From the NCBI GenBank assembly GCA_034096865.1, contig JAWQFJ010016620.1:31001-95000 (forward strand): 64,000 bases of DNA, given 5' to 3'. Of this stretch, positions 23,661-37,300 are shown one piece after another. Each line of letters begins with the position of its first letter. Within the stretch, counting starts at the first letter, position 1. Under the pieces are notes generated by a model, which saw only the letters and a list, made by a program, of their open reading frames with translations, was not told the origin of the DNA and did not search any database. This stretch comes from Theodoxus fluviatilis (taxonomy: Eukaryota; Mollusca; Gastropoda; Cycloneritida; Neritidae). The translations under genes and the position numbers were made by a program.

Positions 23661-23855
23661 GAAGGATGGATGGATGGATAGTGCTTTACAGCCTATCAGC
23701 CTTTGTAGGCTATTTAAGGCCATTAAGCACGAAAATCACAGGAACAGTTTAGAGTAAACGTAAATTAAGTAACGGTGTCTCTAGTTATTCGCCTCTTACG
23801 AATCGCGTAGGGAGACGCAGTAGGTCAATTCTTACCATGAACCCACAGGAACATG
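23661..23855 (-). mobile_element. SINE-like repeat with (ATCC)n tail, copy 2 (reverse)
   Basis: In reverse orientation it shows GGATGGATGGATGGATA, CAGCCTATCAGCC, TTAAGGCCATTAAGCA, CGCCTCTTACGAATCG, GTAGGGAGACGCAGT and ACCCACAGG. These are the same motifs, in mirrored order, as the copies at 12723 and 42088. It is the best-preserved copy with 42088-42285. Confidence 0.7.
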
Positions 23856-24711
23856 CTGCTTATGAACACAAATATACTAAATATCACCTGTTTATCGTCA
23901 TTTGACAACAGATTTCAAAATGGCTAATTAACTGATGAACAGCCCGAAATTGGACAATCATGACAACATAACAGTTTTGCAGTCATCAAATTGTCAAAAT
24001 GCAAGATAAAAAAATCACACTCTAAAATAAGGGTTGAATAATAAGGGAAAATTATGCATGTTTTTGGCTCATAAAAGCTAACATCTGTAAAACAGTGGTA
24101 AAGCTTCTTCCATGTGACACCACAACACTTTGCATGCTGATGCCTGTAACAGAGGCCATCATAAGTAATCAAAGAAACATCCAAAAACTTTTGCTAATCC
24201 ATCACCAATAGGACTTAGCCATCATTCATCTTGATCCAATGGAGCAAAACATCAAAACTTTATCACACAATCTGATGTCAAATTCCTCAACAGGCTATAG
24301 TGATATGCATGCAACGATGCATATTTTTTTCACCCTGGATGATGACATGTTAAAACCAGTCAATATGGAACTAAAAGTCCACAATTGGCTTGACATCAAG
24401 TTGATTGTGCATGTCCACTGAAAATTCAATTTTCATATATCCCCAATGCAGGATGTCAGGGCAGTTTGCAGCTGTGGAGCCATGGCCTGCATCACAATTC
24501 CATATCAACTGCTTGGTCAGATTTGTACACCCACAACCTCCCACTCACGAAGTTTTTGCCAACAGCATTCAGTCATGGAGAGAAGGCCTCATTGCTCCCC
24601 TTCCAGCCTCCATGAATGTATAATGTCCCAAACTGCCATATTTGGCCCCTTGCTGCCATTTCCAAGCTGCCCCCAACCACAGGCAATAGAATCAACTCCT
24701 TCATCCCACTT

Positions 24712-24945
24712 CCCCATGGGCTGGGGGTACGAATACACCTATCAAGTCTCCCTATTAGATTAGAACAAGGCAAGTGACTAGGGAAATGGAATCTTGACTC
24801 TGAAAGTAATTTTTTTAATTAAATGATAGTTTAGACATTTTTCTTAGATTCCTGACTTGCTACTTAGCACTAGCAGCCTTACACAACCTACAAAGACTGA
24901 TAGGTAGTGAAACTTCATCAACCAATCAATCAATCAATCAATCCT
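24712..24945 (+). mobile_element. SINE-like repeat, copy 3 (diverged)
   Basis: It starts CCCCATGGGCTGGGGGTACG and keeps CAAGTCTCCCTAT, AGGCAAGTGACTAGGGA and GACTGATAGG. It ends with AATCAATCAATC instead of ATCC repeats, and has an extra AT-rich insert near 24810. It is a more diverged member of the family at 12723, 23661 and 42088. Confidence 0.55.
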
Positions 24946-25084
24946 TCATCCCACTTTCTTCCTCATTGTAATAAATGTATCATGTAATGTCTCATGGCAG
25001 AACTGTCACGTGCAGGGACATGACTGCGAACTTAGCAACTTTCAGGAGGTAAACAGGATGGTGAAGTTCATCCCTTTAATGGGG

Positions 25085-25119
25085 CCAGATCATCTCGACC
25101 CTCCTCAAAGAAGAGACTA
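25085..25119. repeat. 35-nt exact copy of CAMKMT exon-9 sequence
   Basis: These 35 nt are identical to 31121-31155, which cover the 5' half of CAMKMT exon 9 plus the 3 nt before it (the TAG acceptor on the minus strand). The flanks are unrelated. It is on the same strand as the exon, about 2.5 kb beyond the CAMKMT stop codon. Confidence 0.85.
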
Positions 25120-25848
25120 AATGGGGCCATGGGGTGGTGTGGTATGCGGAGTTCAGCAGTGAAGGACACCATTCAGTGTCTCCATGAGCCACACCTATCA
25201 TGACCTGGCTTGGAATAAGTATGAGGTCTGATCAATGCAAGGCCTCATCTTTCAACTTGTTCCATTGTTGGAGATGTTCCTCAATGATGCATACCCTAAT
25301 CTTTACTGTCACTGATTCACTAATAAGATCTTAATATTTTTTGCCAGTTACTTTTTGGAGTGCCGAACTTACAATCCACCCTGGCAGTGAAGGCCAGATG
25401 AGAAAAAAAACACAGCAACAGCCAACTGAAACATGCAAATGTGACAGACTAATTGCAAACCCCCAACTCAGCATCTACACAACCATTTTCAGATTTGATG
25501 AAAGGAAATCTCAACGTGGAACTGAGGAATGTTTACAGCTATGGCACACTTATTTAGGGTCACAGGTGTGAAAAGGAATTTTTCTATCACAAGAAGAGGA
25601 AAACCCTGGAATGTTTTACAAGAGATCTCAGAAGTAATCAAACAATACCTACTCATCTCCATAAATTACCATTTTAAGTAACTCATGTAAACTCATACAG
25701 ACGAAAACTGCTCAACATCAATCAATAGTTTAGAGCCCTAGTAATCATATACATGTAACACCAAAAACTGTGGGTGAAATAACTGAGGACTTGCAAAACT
25801 GTTCTTCTTGCCAACACTAGCAAAAAAAGTAAATTTAAAAACGTTTAA

Positions 25849-26128
25849 CCCTTTCCTGTTCGCTACTTTGAACTTGGCCCATCCGCTATCTGTTCAGTAG
25901 GCCCAACTTGACTTTGGGAGGGTGCGTCCATTTCATAAGTGTTTCCCATCAAACTAGGGTTTCAATGTGAGAATGGTCAGCATGGATTCACTCTGGAATT
26001 TCCTTTTGAGATTGTCTCCCCATTTTCAGATGCTAATTTCCCCTGAGATAGTTGGAAGGGAGCATTTCTCTCCCAACACCTGCAATCTAAAAGCCAATTT
26101 TACTTTTTCACTTCTGAACAGCAAAGGG
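25849..26128. mobile_element. piggyBac-type MITE, 280 bp, with TTAA duplications
   Basis: Flanked by TTAA at 25845-25848 and 26129-26132. The left end is CCCTTTCCTGTTC; the right end read inward is CCCTTTGCTGTTC (12 of 13 identical). No coding capacity. It lies downstream of CAMKMT. Confidence 0.75.
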
Positions 26129-26132
26129 TTAA

Positions 26133-27662
26133 ACGAATACCGTGTGATAAGCATGTTCAATTCAATGCAATGCCCTGGAATGATCAGCAACACAATCTGA
26201 TCTAATCTAATTGGCTCCAGCCATGTGTTACATTTGAGCAGCTCAAGACATACATGTATGTTACACTGTCCAACCACAATAAAAGGGGATGAGAAGGAGG
26301 TTACTCTTCCCATCTGGCCTAGCCAATACCAGAATCAGATGTTACTGCCGTCCTCAGAAAAAGATGTGCAAGGAAAGAAACCAATCCTGGTAGCTCGATG
26401 GCTGCCTGGGGCTGCCCCTGGTTCTAGCTGCTCCAGTCATGTGCTACATTCAAATCCCACATACAAAATATAATCTGAACATTACAATAAATCAGTTTAT
26501 CATCTGCATTCCAGATGTACCTCTCCTACTATGCAGGAGGCAAGCTGCCAAAAGTCTGTCTTCCCACCATTACCAGAATATTCTGATTGGAGGAAAACCA
26601 TAACAAATATATGTACTTCCAGTACAACTACTGGAACCAATTTGAACAAACATGCAAAGAAATGTATTTGAACACAAACTACTCATTATGACAAGTATTT
26701 ACAGTCAAGTACAACTTTCCCAAGTGTTAACTCCATGAATCCATTATTAAAACAGTCAAAATGGTCAAGTAAAAAACACAATGGAAAGACCTACGGAAAA
26801 GACTGAAACACTGTTGATATGTCAACAGGTCGGCCCTTTTTTCTGTCCCAAAACAAAATGCATATGCAGAACTAAAGGTGAATGGAATCAAATACATGAA
26901 CAAAAACAGTAAAGTCATGGCTGGCTTAACCCCAAAAAACTACATAACCATCACAAACATTGCTATGCAACTATGAATATTTGACAGACTTGGTTCAGTA
27001 AAAAGCAAACAACAGGACAGACAACTCACCATGCAGCATGTGTAAATGCAATAAAAACTGAGTCATGCTAATGGGTAAGAAACATCGCACACTAAAAGTA
27101 CCTGAAACGTAAGTAACGGTCATAAGATGGATGGAATATCACATTGACGGAATTGCATCAGTAACTCGTTCTCACTACTGCGAAATGGCTATATGGCAGG
27201 AAGATTATGTAAGCAAGATTTTGGTTCATGGTCCATTGAAACTACACTCGGATATCTACTGTTGGCATCCATGCAGGGATTCCTGCATTTTGGACAGGAC
27301 TGCAACTTGACAGAGGTGGCTGGGTGGAAGGGCTGACTGACAGGCAGATTCCCTCGAACACAGGAGTCAAATCACCTTTGTTTGAAAGATAAGCAATTCC
27401 CTCTATGCCACTGGAATAGTCTGCTTCTTCATTGTGCCACAGTAGTAAAGCTTCCCTGGTGAAATGCAAACCAAACAGAGGACAGCCTGAAAAGAACTGA
27501 ATGAGGCAGGAATACCAAAAGCTGCTCTACACATCCATGCCCAGTGCACACTAAACATGGAATCCCTGAAGTTTAATTCACACAGTGAAAGAAGTTGCAG
27601 AGATCCAATTAGATGTACAGAACGGGATGGAGATGTCTCATGGAGACATGGACACTGCAGGT
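26133..27662 (-). other. CAMKMT 3' flank / probable 3' UTR
   Basis: This is the sequence after the CAMKMT stop on the minus strand. It holds no recognisable coding segment. The end of the transcript cannot be fixed by eye, and several T-rich and AT-rich stretches could hold polyadenylation signals. Confidence 0.4.
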
Positions 27663-30600
27663 CTACAGTGATGGGGATCTGCTTCCAGGGGGAGACAGAG
27701 GTCGATGCAGCAGGATCATCATGGGATAATGTAGGTTCTCATCATACATCTCCCCATCATCTGCTCGCAGCTGGAAATGGACACACAATTCAACATCTAG
27801 TCAGCAGCAGTTTTTAACACAGAATGTAACATCCAGGGGCAATGGATCCTGAAAAAGTGGGAAAATAACAGCAATCATAACGACTGTGCACAAGCCGCAC
27901 AGATAGACTGCCTATTATAATCCTTCAAACTACGAGGAAGCCAAAGAGTTCAAGACAATTAAGGCCAGACATGGCAGCTAATGTTGGACCAAGTTTGCTG
28001 TCATTTGTTTTGTATCTCTTTTTAGTCAACAAATGTATACTGATGTAGGAGCTAAAAAATGATAATGCCTGATAATATATGTCATCAGTTTCCATGGCAA
28101 CGATCCAAAATGGCCGCCAAACAAAAAAAATCTAAAGCCTATAACTTCTATTCTATGAAACTGATTCCAATTTTGTTTATTGCAATTGGTTTAATTCCTC
28201 AATGGTCACATATTTACGTTGTTTCAATGCATTTGGATGGTTATGGATTTTTTTTTTTTTTTTTTTTTTAAAGGCCTACACAGGTGTGTGTTTTAACCGC
28301 CTGATTATGATTTATGAAGAAACTACATGGTTTAAGTCAATGAGCAAACGTAATTATCTTCAAAAATATCCAAACTAGCAGTGTGCCAAAGTAGAAGTAT
28401 TTATCTTCAAAACTTACTGAGCCTTAGGGATTTGAAGACACCAAGACGCACACAAAGCACAAAACGCAGAAAAAGGGGAAGAAAGAAGGCTAAAACAACA
28501 CTTACAGATTGATGGTCCCTGCTCCATGCAGACAGCAAAATCCAGTGTGATTTTTCACAAGTATACATATGCAGCACACAGAAGTAAAAATATTCCATTT
28601 GAAGTCACATTGATGAAATATATTTCACCTAATAATATTATATACGTTATTGCTGAGAGCAACCGGCGAACTCGAAGTTCAACTCGAAGCCGATATTCGT
28701 AACGCTGACTCATTCAACCCTTCAGTCTTGGCCTTTTTTACAAGTATACATATGCAGCACACAGAAGTAAAAATATTCCATTTGAAGTCACATTGATGAA
28801 ATATATTTCACCTAATAATATATATGTTATTGCAGAGAGCAACCGGCGAACTCGAACTAGTCGAAGTTCGACTCGAAGCCGATATTCGTAACACTCTCAT
28901 TCAACCCTTCAGTCTTGGCCTTTTTAGCAGCAGCTGCTTGCTTTGCTTGCAGGCGACGCTTTTGTTTCTGTGGACGAGGCATTCTCTTTGCTCAACACAA
29001 TTGTAACAGTAATCAATTTCGAGAAATAGCCTTGAAATATGATGAACAGTCAAAAGTCGCGTGGAACAATGCAGCCATATTGTTTACAATCGCGGTGCAT
29101 TGTGGGCAGGCCGAGTGAATCGACGAGGTGTTTGCTGTGCTCTGATTGGCTAAACTTTGACCCAGACACTTACGCTATCAATGAAATAGTAATGCGTAGC
29201 CTTATATGGAAATCTATCGCAAACATTGCCGCTCATTCAAATGCTGGTGACCAATCGCAGTGAAGTCTATTTTTGTCGACAGTGCAGGGCAACACAGCTT
29301 CGAAACGTGAGCTATCTGGTGGTACCAAACATCGCATATTTCCCAAAGCGTTGCTATGCGTTTGAGGGCTTTAAAAATGGCCATGTTTTAGAATCCTTAG
29401 CATAAATATCCAAGCCCACGCTTTTGTAATAATGTTTTAACGACTTTTGCCTATTTTTTTTACAAGATGTTATTGTTGGAGTCGATAGATTAGATGTTGA
29501 GGAAGCAAATTCTGCAAAAATCCGAAAATCACTTTTTTGGTCTCAAACAGCTGCCGTGTCTGGCCTTAATTAAACAAAGTCAAAAATGAAAGGATTGCTG
29601 CAGTGAAGAGAAAACCACTGTAAACCTGGCAAAAAAGAGAGAAAAAATCTAAACAAAATTAAATAAAGAATATACTGCATTAAAAATTACAGGAAACAAT
29701 GATTTGCCAGTTGCAATCAATTCAAGGTAAAAGGAAGAAGAGGAACATATGAAGGGACTGCAGAAGACGTACCTTGCTGTGGAGATCCCAGATGTGGTCA
29801 TTGTAGTTTTCCTGGACTTGCACATCAAATTTCTCTTTAGCTAGATGAACAAATTCTTGGAAAGTTGATCCCCTGGCAGGAGCAAACAGGAAAGCTTTCC
29901 CCTGGACAAGATAAAGCCACCATTCCATTCAGGAACCAACCTCATGATGGTAATCAATCAAAGAATAACAAATAAAGCAACTAACTCCCAGTCATCTAAC
30001 TGCTTTACTTTGGTTAAAAACTTTCACCTTGTAGTCATCAATCAGTTGTTGGTTCACACTACAGCTATGATCACAGTACTCTTTCTTTATGTCCTGCATG
30101 CACGCACTGCAAATTTTCTCATCTACAGTTGGCAAGTGAAATCCTGCCCTGCATTTAAGATGACCTACCGTTTGCCGACCAGTAGCCGAGCCCCCAATGT
30201 GCACTCTTGAACGACTCGTTATGACCGAACAGTAGCCAAGATGGCTTCCGCGATGCCTTCTCATCGTCGCGGATTGCGCTTCTCAACCAAATGAGTAAAC
30301 CAGCAGCTGCAGACTGCTCATTCCTTGAGAAAGCTGATAAAATGCATTAAGCTGTAGCTGTGCATGAAGGCTTGGCATCGCTCGAATCGAAATTTATGTC
30401 AAAACGACAGAGCTGACTTGGTGTAAGCAAGAAATTTTAATGCTCACTTCAAGGGAGGTTACACAACAAACTAAGGGCTAATGTAAGATATAAGAGTTGC
30501 TTCCCTTGAAATTGTTTCGCCATCTGTCGTGGAAATGTTTGCTCAGATCTTGCCCGGTAATTATTTCAGAGCAGTTATTCTTTATTTTAAAAAAAGTACA

Positions 30601-31333
30601 ATATCAGCCTAACTTCTTGTAACGTCTCACATAGGCTGGGTAATAATCACAGGTCGAAATGCATGCCACAGCGCATATTTGTGATGGCAACTTTCTCACT
30701 TTCTCCGAAGGCAGCCATTTTGGTTATACAGGTGCAACAGCGTTCCGGCGCTGTATCTACCGGTCGATACCGGTAGCCGTACCAAGTCGTTCAAGAGTTG
30801 AACGGTATCTACTGGTCGATACCGGTAGGCCTCTTGAACGCACGGCTGTATTTTGAAAAATAGACTTGAACAATATTGCCAAAAGGTTTGGTGCTACCAA
30901 AGGAGAAGTTGACATGGTTCCATTCTGATTTCAGAATTTTTTTTACAAGAATGGTGTTGATCATGCAAATGGAAAGTTTGCAGCTACTCATGAATCTACA
31001 CACAAAATGTCTGAACTGTACATCCTCTGGTATCACAGGTTTCATTAAAAAAAACTCAAATCCTTCAGCACCAGACAATGAAACATACCTCAGGTTTTAG
31101 AAGGGAGTATATGGTCCGAACCAGATCATCTCGACCCTCCTCAAAGAAGAGACTACAAAATAGAATCAAACAAAAAAAGGAAGTTTATCATTTAGAAACT
31201 CTTGTTCTGGTGAACAAAACTCCACTTCTTGATAATCACAGCAAGTATGGGTGTATCAGTGAATACAGTAAAAAAAAATATTTTTTAGGAGGGTAGGTGG
31301 TGAAAGGTGGAGTGGAGGGGAGGTGTACGTGTG

Positions 31334-31379
<46 letters not shown>

Positions 31380-34300
31380 TGTGTGTGTGTGTATGTGTGT
31401 GTGTGTGCTTCAAGGGGGGAGACTACAATGTTGACATATCAAATGTTGCAATAAAAAGGCTTACAAATCTATCTTTATTTGTATTTTTCACACACTGTAC
31501 CTAAGTATCATACATCTATTAGGTATGAGGTTCTCAAACTTTCCCTAGCTCCCATTTTCCCCACCTCAGCCTCCTAGTCAATAGCTCTGAATAGGAAAAA
31601 CTATTTTCTGATATAATAAATGCCCAGTTCTGAAGTATACCTTTGAGTCTGATCTGCACAACTGCAATTTAAAGCCTATGCAGGATGAGACTATTTCTTC
31701 AAGAGAGCAATAAGATAATTTTCTCCTTTTCTCCTCCTCCTCCTCCTCCTCCTCCTCCTCCTCCTCCTCCTCCTCCTCCTCCTCCTCCTCCTGGCAATGC
31801 AAATTCTTTGTCTACCATCATATAGTAAAGGCAACTCATCCTCTATCAGAGAACTCACATTAGAAAAATTACAGATTCAACTGATCCATGATGTATGTGA
31901 CAACCAGTCAACACGCATTCACTTACCAATCAGCACATATGACACAGTCATAAGCCTCCAGAAAGTCTTCAGTAGAATCTGCTCCCCAGCGAAGTACTCT
32001 GCAACAGACAGGTGAACAACGTTCCAGTACTGGGCAGTGTAGTGCAGTGCATTAAAGTGACTCTTTGAGTGGATATTAGAGTGCACAAAAAATACTGAGA
32101 AGATATTTCACCCTTAGCCAACAATTTATATCAAATAATGGTTTTGGGAAAAAAACCAATGCAAATTTAGTCTGTTGATACAGTATATCAGGAATGTTGA
32201 TATGTATAGGAGTGATCAGAAGACATGCAGAATTTGTCTGAACATTGCAATGTGTACGAAAACAGGTGATCAGATTACAACTCCTCTCTCTCATGTTTCG
32301 TTCTCTAACAAAGTGAACATTCCAGCTAATTTTTTCCCCCTGCACTGTTTGATAAGAAATGATCATCCTTTACAAAGCCAATACATGTACTGCCACTAAC
32401 CTTGATGAAACTGAAGACTGCTTTAGGTCATCAGAATTCTTCTCCACCATCAATGAGAGATCTGAAAGTGAGTAAATAGGTAAACAATTATATTCCTGAC
32501 AGAAGAATACTGAAATGTTCAAGATTCCATCGAGCCAGCCTCTACTTCCAAGGAGCAAAAGCAGCAGAGTAAGACTGGAACAGAATCACAGTCTGCTAGG
32601 CTGCTTTCTCAACAAGTCTTGCCACTAGACTTAGCCACTGGTACATTGGTGATGAAGATGCAGATATCACTCTCTGTAAATCCAATGTCATGCAATCCTG
32701 ATAACATCCTTTGATATGGTTCAAAGTCTGCATCAAGATGGAGTACTCCCCAAATAGAGGAGATGGTAGTAATACCTGATTGCATGTGACCTATCTGTCT
32801 ATTACCAAGCTTATAAAAATCAACAGGAGCCAATATAGAGTCAGTTGTGGATCTGTTATAGAGGGGTAGTTTTTAAATTAAAAAAAGGTAAAGTTGTGAT
32901 TTTATATAGCGACTTTCCACCATTGATCGGTGCTCAAACCGCTTTACACGTTACCCCCTGATCACTGGGCATCTTGATCAATCCTCACTGGTACCTCACA
33001 ACAAACATAGTGACAGACATTTAAGATGCACACAGTCAGGTACCAGCACATACTCCACTCCCTGGGGAGTATTCCAACCCGATGCTGGCGTTTGGCCGCA
33101 TGCAGGGGTTAATCGCACTACGTTTTACCAACATTGCCCTCACAGGTACCCGGTTTTACTCCTGGGTGGGGAGAAGCAATGCGAGTTAAGCATCTTGCTC
33201 AAGGATGCAACTCTGGGAACCGCACAGCTTCGAACGCCGTACCCACTGGCCGCAAGGGACTGTAGGTCCAGCGCGCTAACCACTCGGCCACAGAGCCGCA
33301 GAGTGGGTGAGATGTCACTGTATAAAGCCATTACTTCAATCATTAAATCTAGGGGCCACAGACAAACATCTGGTTCTCAAAATTTATTAATTTCTTGCTT
33401 TGAGCTCACAATTATTTACACAAAATCATTTTTCCTGTGACCAGATTAACCCTATAGTTCCCAACATGTGAGTGTTAAACCTTCAAAATGTCAAAGAACT
33501 TCAAGCAAACATCAAAGAAAAAAAAAGGGCAAAAATGGAAGGTGGCAACAGGCACTGCAGGGGTTAAAGGGTTAATATTATCAATGCTATTGATTTCATC
33601 ATGTGGCCAAGCTGTCTCATCCTCATTCTATTAATTGCTAATGTTTCATAGTTCTTATAATCTTAAACTCGCTCACATAACACTTCCTTTCCCTGTCACT
33701 TTACTTCAAGATGGTCTCATCTACCCCTGGTGCTTATGGAACCAACAATTCTGTTGTCACTTCCTATCAGTACTGTGTTTCCCATTCTATAATACTGGCA
33801 GTCCAATACTCACTCATGACTGAGTCATCATTGCCGTCGGTGAGCACCACTTGATCAGCAACCCCAGTGACTGCAAGCTGTCTCACAAAACAAAGCACCA
33901 TGAGTTCTTTACTCCCTTAACTGTGGATCTACTCCCAAACCAGACTTTGCAGGACATGGGAAAACAATTATTTTTATTCTTTTCATAATATTTCACCATT
34001 CCAACACAGGCATGAGCCACGCTGCCTGACACATCAAATCAAAAGCAGCAAAGGAAATAACAGAAAGGCTACTTTGGTTAAAATTGGGACAACATCCTTT
34101 GTATTCAAATATAGTGGGGAAATTCCAAACAGCCCATTACCACAATACTCTCATTGTGTGCATGATTCTCTTAATAAAATATGAACATCTTATTACTTAA
34201 TGTCAACACCACATTTACACCAATCAAGTGATTTTAGCCTTAGAACTCTAGTCTAAAAAACGAGACAACAAGCACAAAAGCAATGCAATATCCGCCTAAT

Positions 34301-37300
34301 CATGCTATCAGAACAGAAACTAAAGCTGACCTTAAAAAAAGAAAAGAAGTATAAACACTTACACACATCCCTGCAAGGCAGGTCATGCCCCCTCCAAGTT
34401 CACAGACTGTCTTCCCCCTGACAAGAAGCAGGTGGGTATCAAAGTAAAATTCTGGTACATGTATGCAGATTAGAATTCATTCATGACAACCTGGCTAACT
34501 CTACACAAAACATGATGAACATAGCACAGTAATATATGTGCACTGTGCTTGGGCATTATGCATTCTGAAACTCATCATTAAACATTCAGTCACATTTAAG
34601 AGTGATGGTTACATTTCTAGTGCTCGAAACATTCAGCATGTACAACATGCATTCCATGAAGTTAAATATAAATCGTTAGTGCACATCATTGGCATTACCT
34701 TTATGCACCTTAACTCACACACAGCATGCATTTCCCTCAGATAATTCATTCAGACATCGCAACTGTCTCACCGAAAGAGCTCTTTGTGAGTCAAGCAGTA
34801 GAACGCCATCACTTCCTCAGAGGGCCAGATGCCTGCAAAAGCATGGAAGGCACTAGAACAATGATCCACACCCAGTGTGACTGTGCAAGTGCAAGCACAA
34901 GCAATGTGTGTGCATGTGGCTAACAACCTCCCACTAGCAATGATAGAGTGATGTGAAGAGCTGGGCTCAGACTGTGACAAGCAAGTTCAGAGCCGACATA
35001 GTTTTCAGGTCCTCCTGTAAACAAATAGGAAAAGTTAGAAAGAAAGAAAATACAGGAGGGAGGGAGGGAGGGAGGGAGGAAGGGAGGGAGGGAGGGAGGG
35101 AGGGACTACAGAAGAAAGGAAGAAAAGATCAAAGACTGCATGCAGGGAAATACTCTGAGCTCGCCAATACTATGAAAGATCTCAGTCACTCAACTTTAAA
35201 GATATTGATAAGAAAATGATAGTTATTCAAACTTGCTAGTCAGAAGTTCTATTACTGTGCCAAGAGAAATCCAAGTTCTCCTTAGTTAATACAACATGAT
35301 TCTAAAGTACAAGAGTTTGTAGAGCTAGAGTTCAAATTCAGCATTACAGGAAAAGGAAATAGGAAAACTTAAAACAATTCAAAGTGAATGATATACAGAG
35401 CAGTAATAGATTGGAATGCCATCCAAGACTTAAGACTGCATTCTTTATGTTTCTGTATCAGTTGATCGGGTATGACTATGGAACTGACCACTCTGCCCTT
35501 AACACGGTAAGGCATATAATTGTTTGACTCAAATTGCATAAAGCCCTTAAAGAATTAATGCAAATGTTCCTTTCCTCATTCTTCACATATATACAGAAGA
35601 CAATGGAAACAAATCAGTCACAGTGAGCAAGCTGTCAACACTCACAGACATTTCCAGTGTTGTTGAAACCAAGGAGCGTCTTGACATCCGCAGTTCCTGG
35701 CAACAATCTGAAAATATGCTCAGCATGCTAAACGTGGATTTCACAAGGGACATTTTGTAAACTATCACTAACTCAAATGATATTATACAACGCTGCTCTG
35801 AAAATAGGTACAGAAACATGTAAAGCCCTACCATTGTTTTCAGTCAAATGGATCCTAGTGGCAATATGTCACTCACCATTCCTAAAATAGGACTGACAAA
35901 ATCATAATAGCTAGGCATGAGTGGCTGCTATTTTTCTTAGTTGAGTGTAATATTTTAATTTTTTATCAAGTTCATGTCCTTTTTTTCTTCTTTTCTTCTT
36001 CACTTTAAATTTAATTCATAGCTGACTCCATGCTTCTTGCTGATGCAATGTGTTTGATATTTTCTATGATCAACATTAAAAAGGTCCCCCCCCCTCACCC
36101 CCCCAACCCACCCCCCTCCAACCCCACACCCACCCCCCAAAAAGAAGGTTCTGTAGTGAAGCCTCAGTAACAAAACAACAAATTAACCCTTACCATGGCG
36201 TCATAACTATGACTGATTGCATAACCCACTCTGAAGAGAAAAGTTCATGACCTCCACCCCCATGTAAAAACCCTTCCTCCATAGAGTGAAAGCAAACAAT
36301 CTGCTTCAAAACAAATCACAACAGGGACAAAATTAGACAACCTTTACCTCCCATCACAAGTGACACACACCATGACTAGTGGGCTTTGCCCAGACCTGAC
36401 CACATAGCCTAAGCCACAACTACTGGGATACACATTTATGCAAAACCATACAGCTCTCTTTCAGTGCCACTACTTCTTCAAAGTGACGGTTTCCAGATGG
36501 AGAGAAAGGAAGCACTGACCTGACTTTGAGTGACAGCCCAAACAGAGGGCAGCTGTACTCAAACCATGGAGCCCCATTGTCCTCATCATTGCTGGAAATA
36601 CGATGTGTCTGGAACAGGCCAAAAGACTGGAATCTCCGCACTGAGGCTGAACTCTGTTGTGTCTCAGAGTAGCTGGCCCCCCTCAGTATCTGGCAAAACA
36701 TGAAAGCTGGTGTGATACATTTTCCTACACAATTGTACATACAGGTTAAAACTTTATGGCAGTCAGAAATTACATGTAAGGCAAGGTAAAATAAAATCTC
36801 ATCATGGCTGGACATGTGTCTTGAAATTTTATTCCAAAAAAAGCTGGGTTGGCGAGGAATAAGCTAACAGTACTAACAGTAACACTACATGAAAAAGATG
36901 CTAGCGAGGTTGGGTTTCTTTCGCACAATTGATATGATTTTGCCACAAGGTGGCCTATACCTGGAGGTAACATGATGGGATGCCACTGTCTATGTTGAAG
37001 AATGGAGTAAATGGGTATGAAGCGTAGAAAAACCGCGAGCTGAAGATGGCACGCTCATAATCATATAGTCATACTCATACTCATAGTCATACTTCGGTCA
37101 GTGGCAGAGCTTTAGTTTAGTCAGCAACGAAATCGGGAAACAATAAGCACGAGCACAATATCACTATCAGTGGCCACTCCATGTGGACGGGATTGAATCG
37201 ACAGGGTCATTCTGATGCAGCGTAGTAGCCGTGTTTAAACCCGTTGGTATAAGTGAATGAAAATACTGTCAACTGCGTTACTGACGGCTCAAATCCACTC

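Larger units (their letters stand above)
22501..25844. other. No host gene recognised; two SINE-like copies and short simple repeats
   Basis: This is CAMKMT downstream or intergenic DNA. Apart from the two dispersed repeat copies listed separately and a 35-nt stretch identical to a CAMKMT exon (25085-25119), I see only short open frames with no recognisable motif. Confidence 0.5.

Noticed and set aside
31578..31802. Poly-glutamate open frame on the minus strand
   Set aside because: It is the translation of a CTC triplet repeat inside a CAMKMT intron.
33205..33300. Functional tRNA gene on the minus strand
   Set aside because: The A- and B-box-like motifs are present, but the cloverleaf pairing and 3' end are not maintained and a SINE body and tail follow directly.
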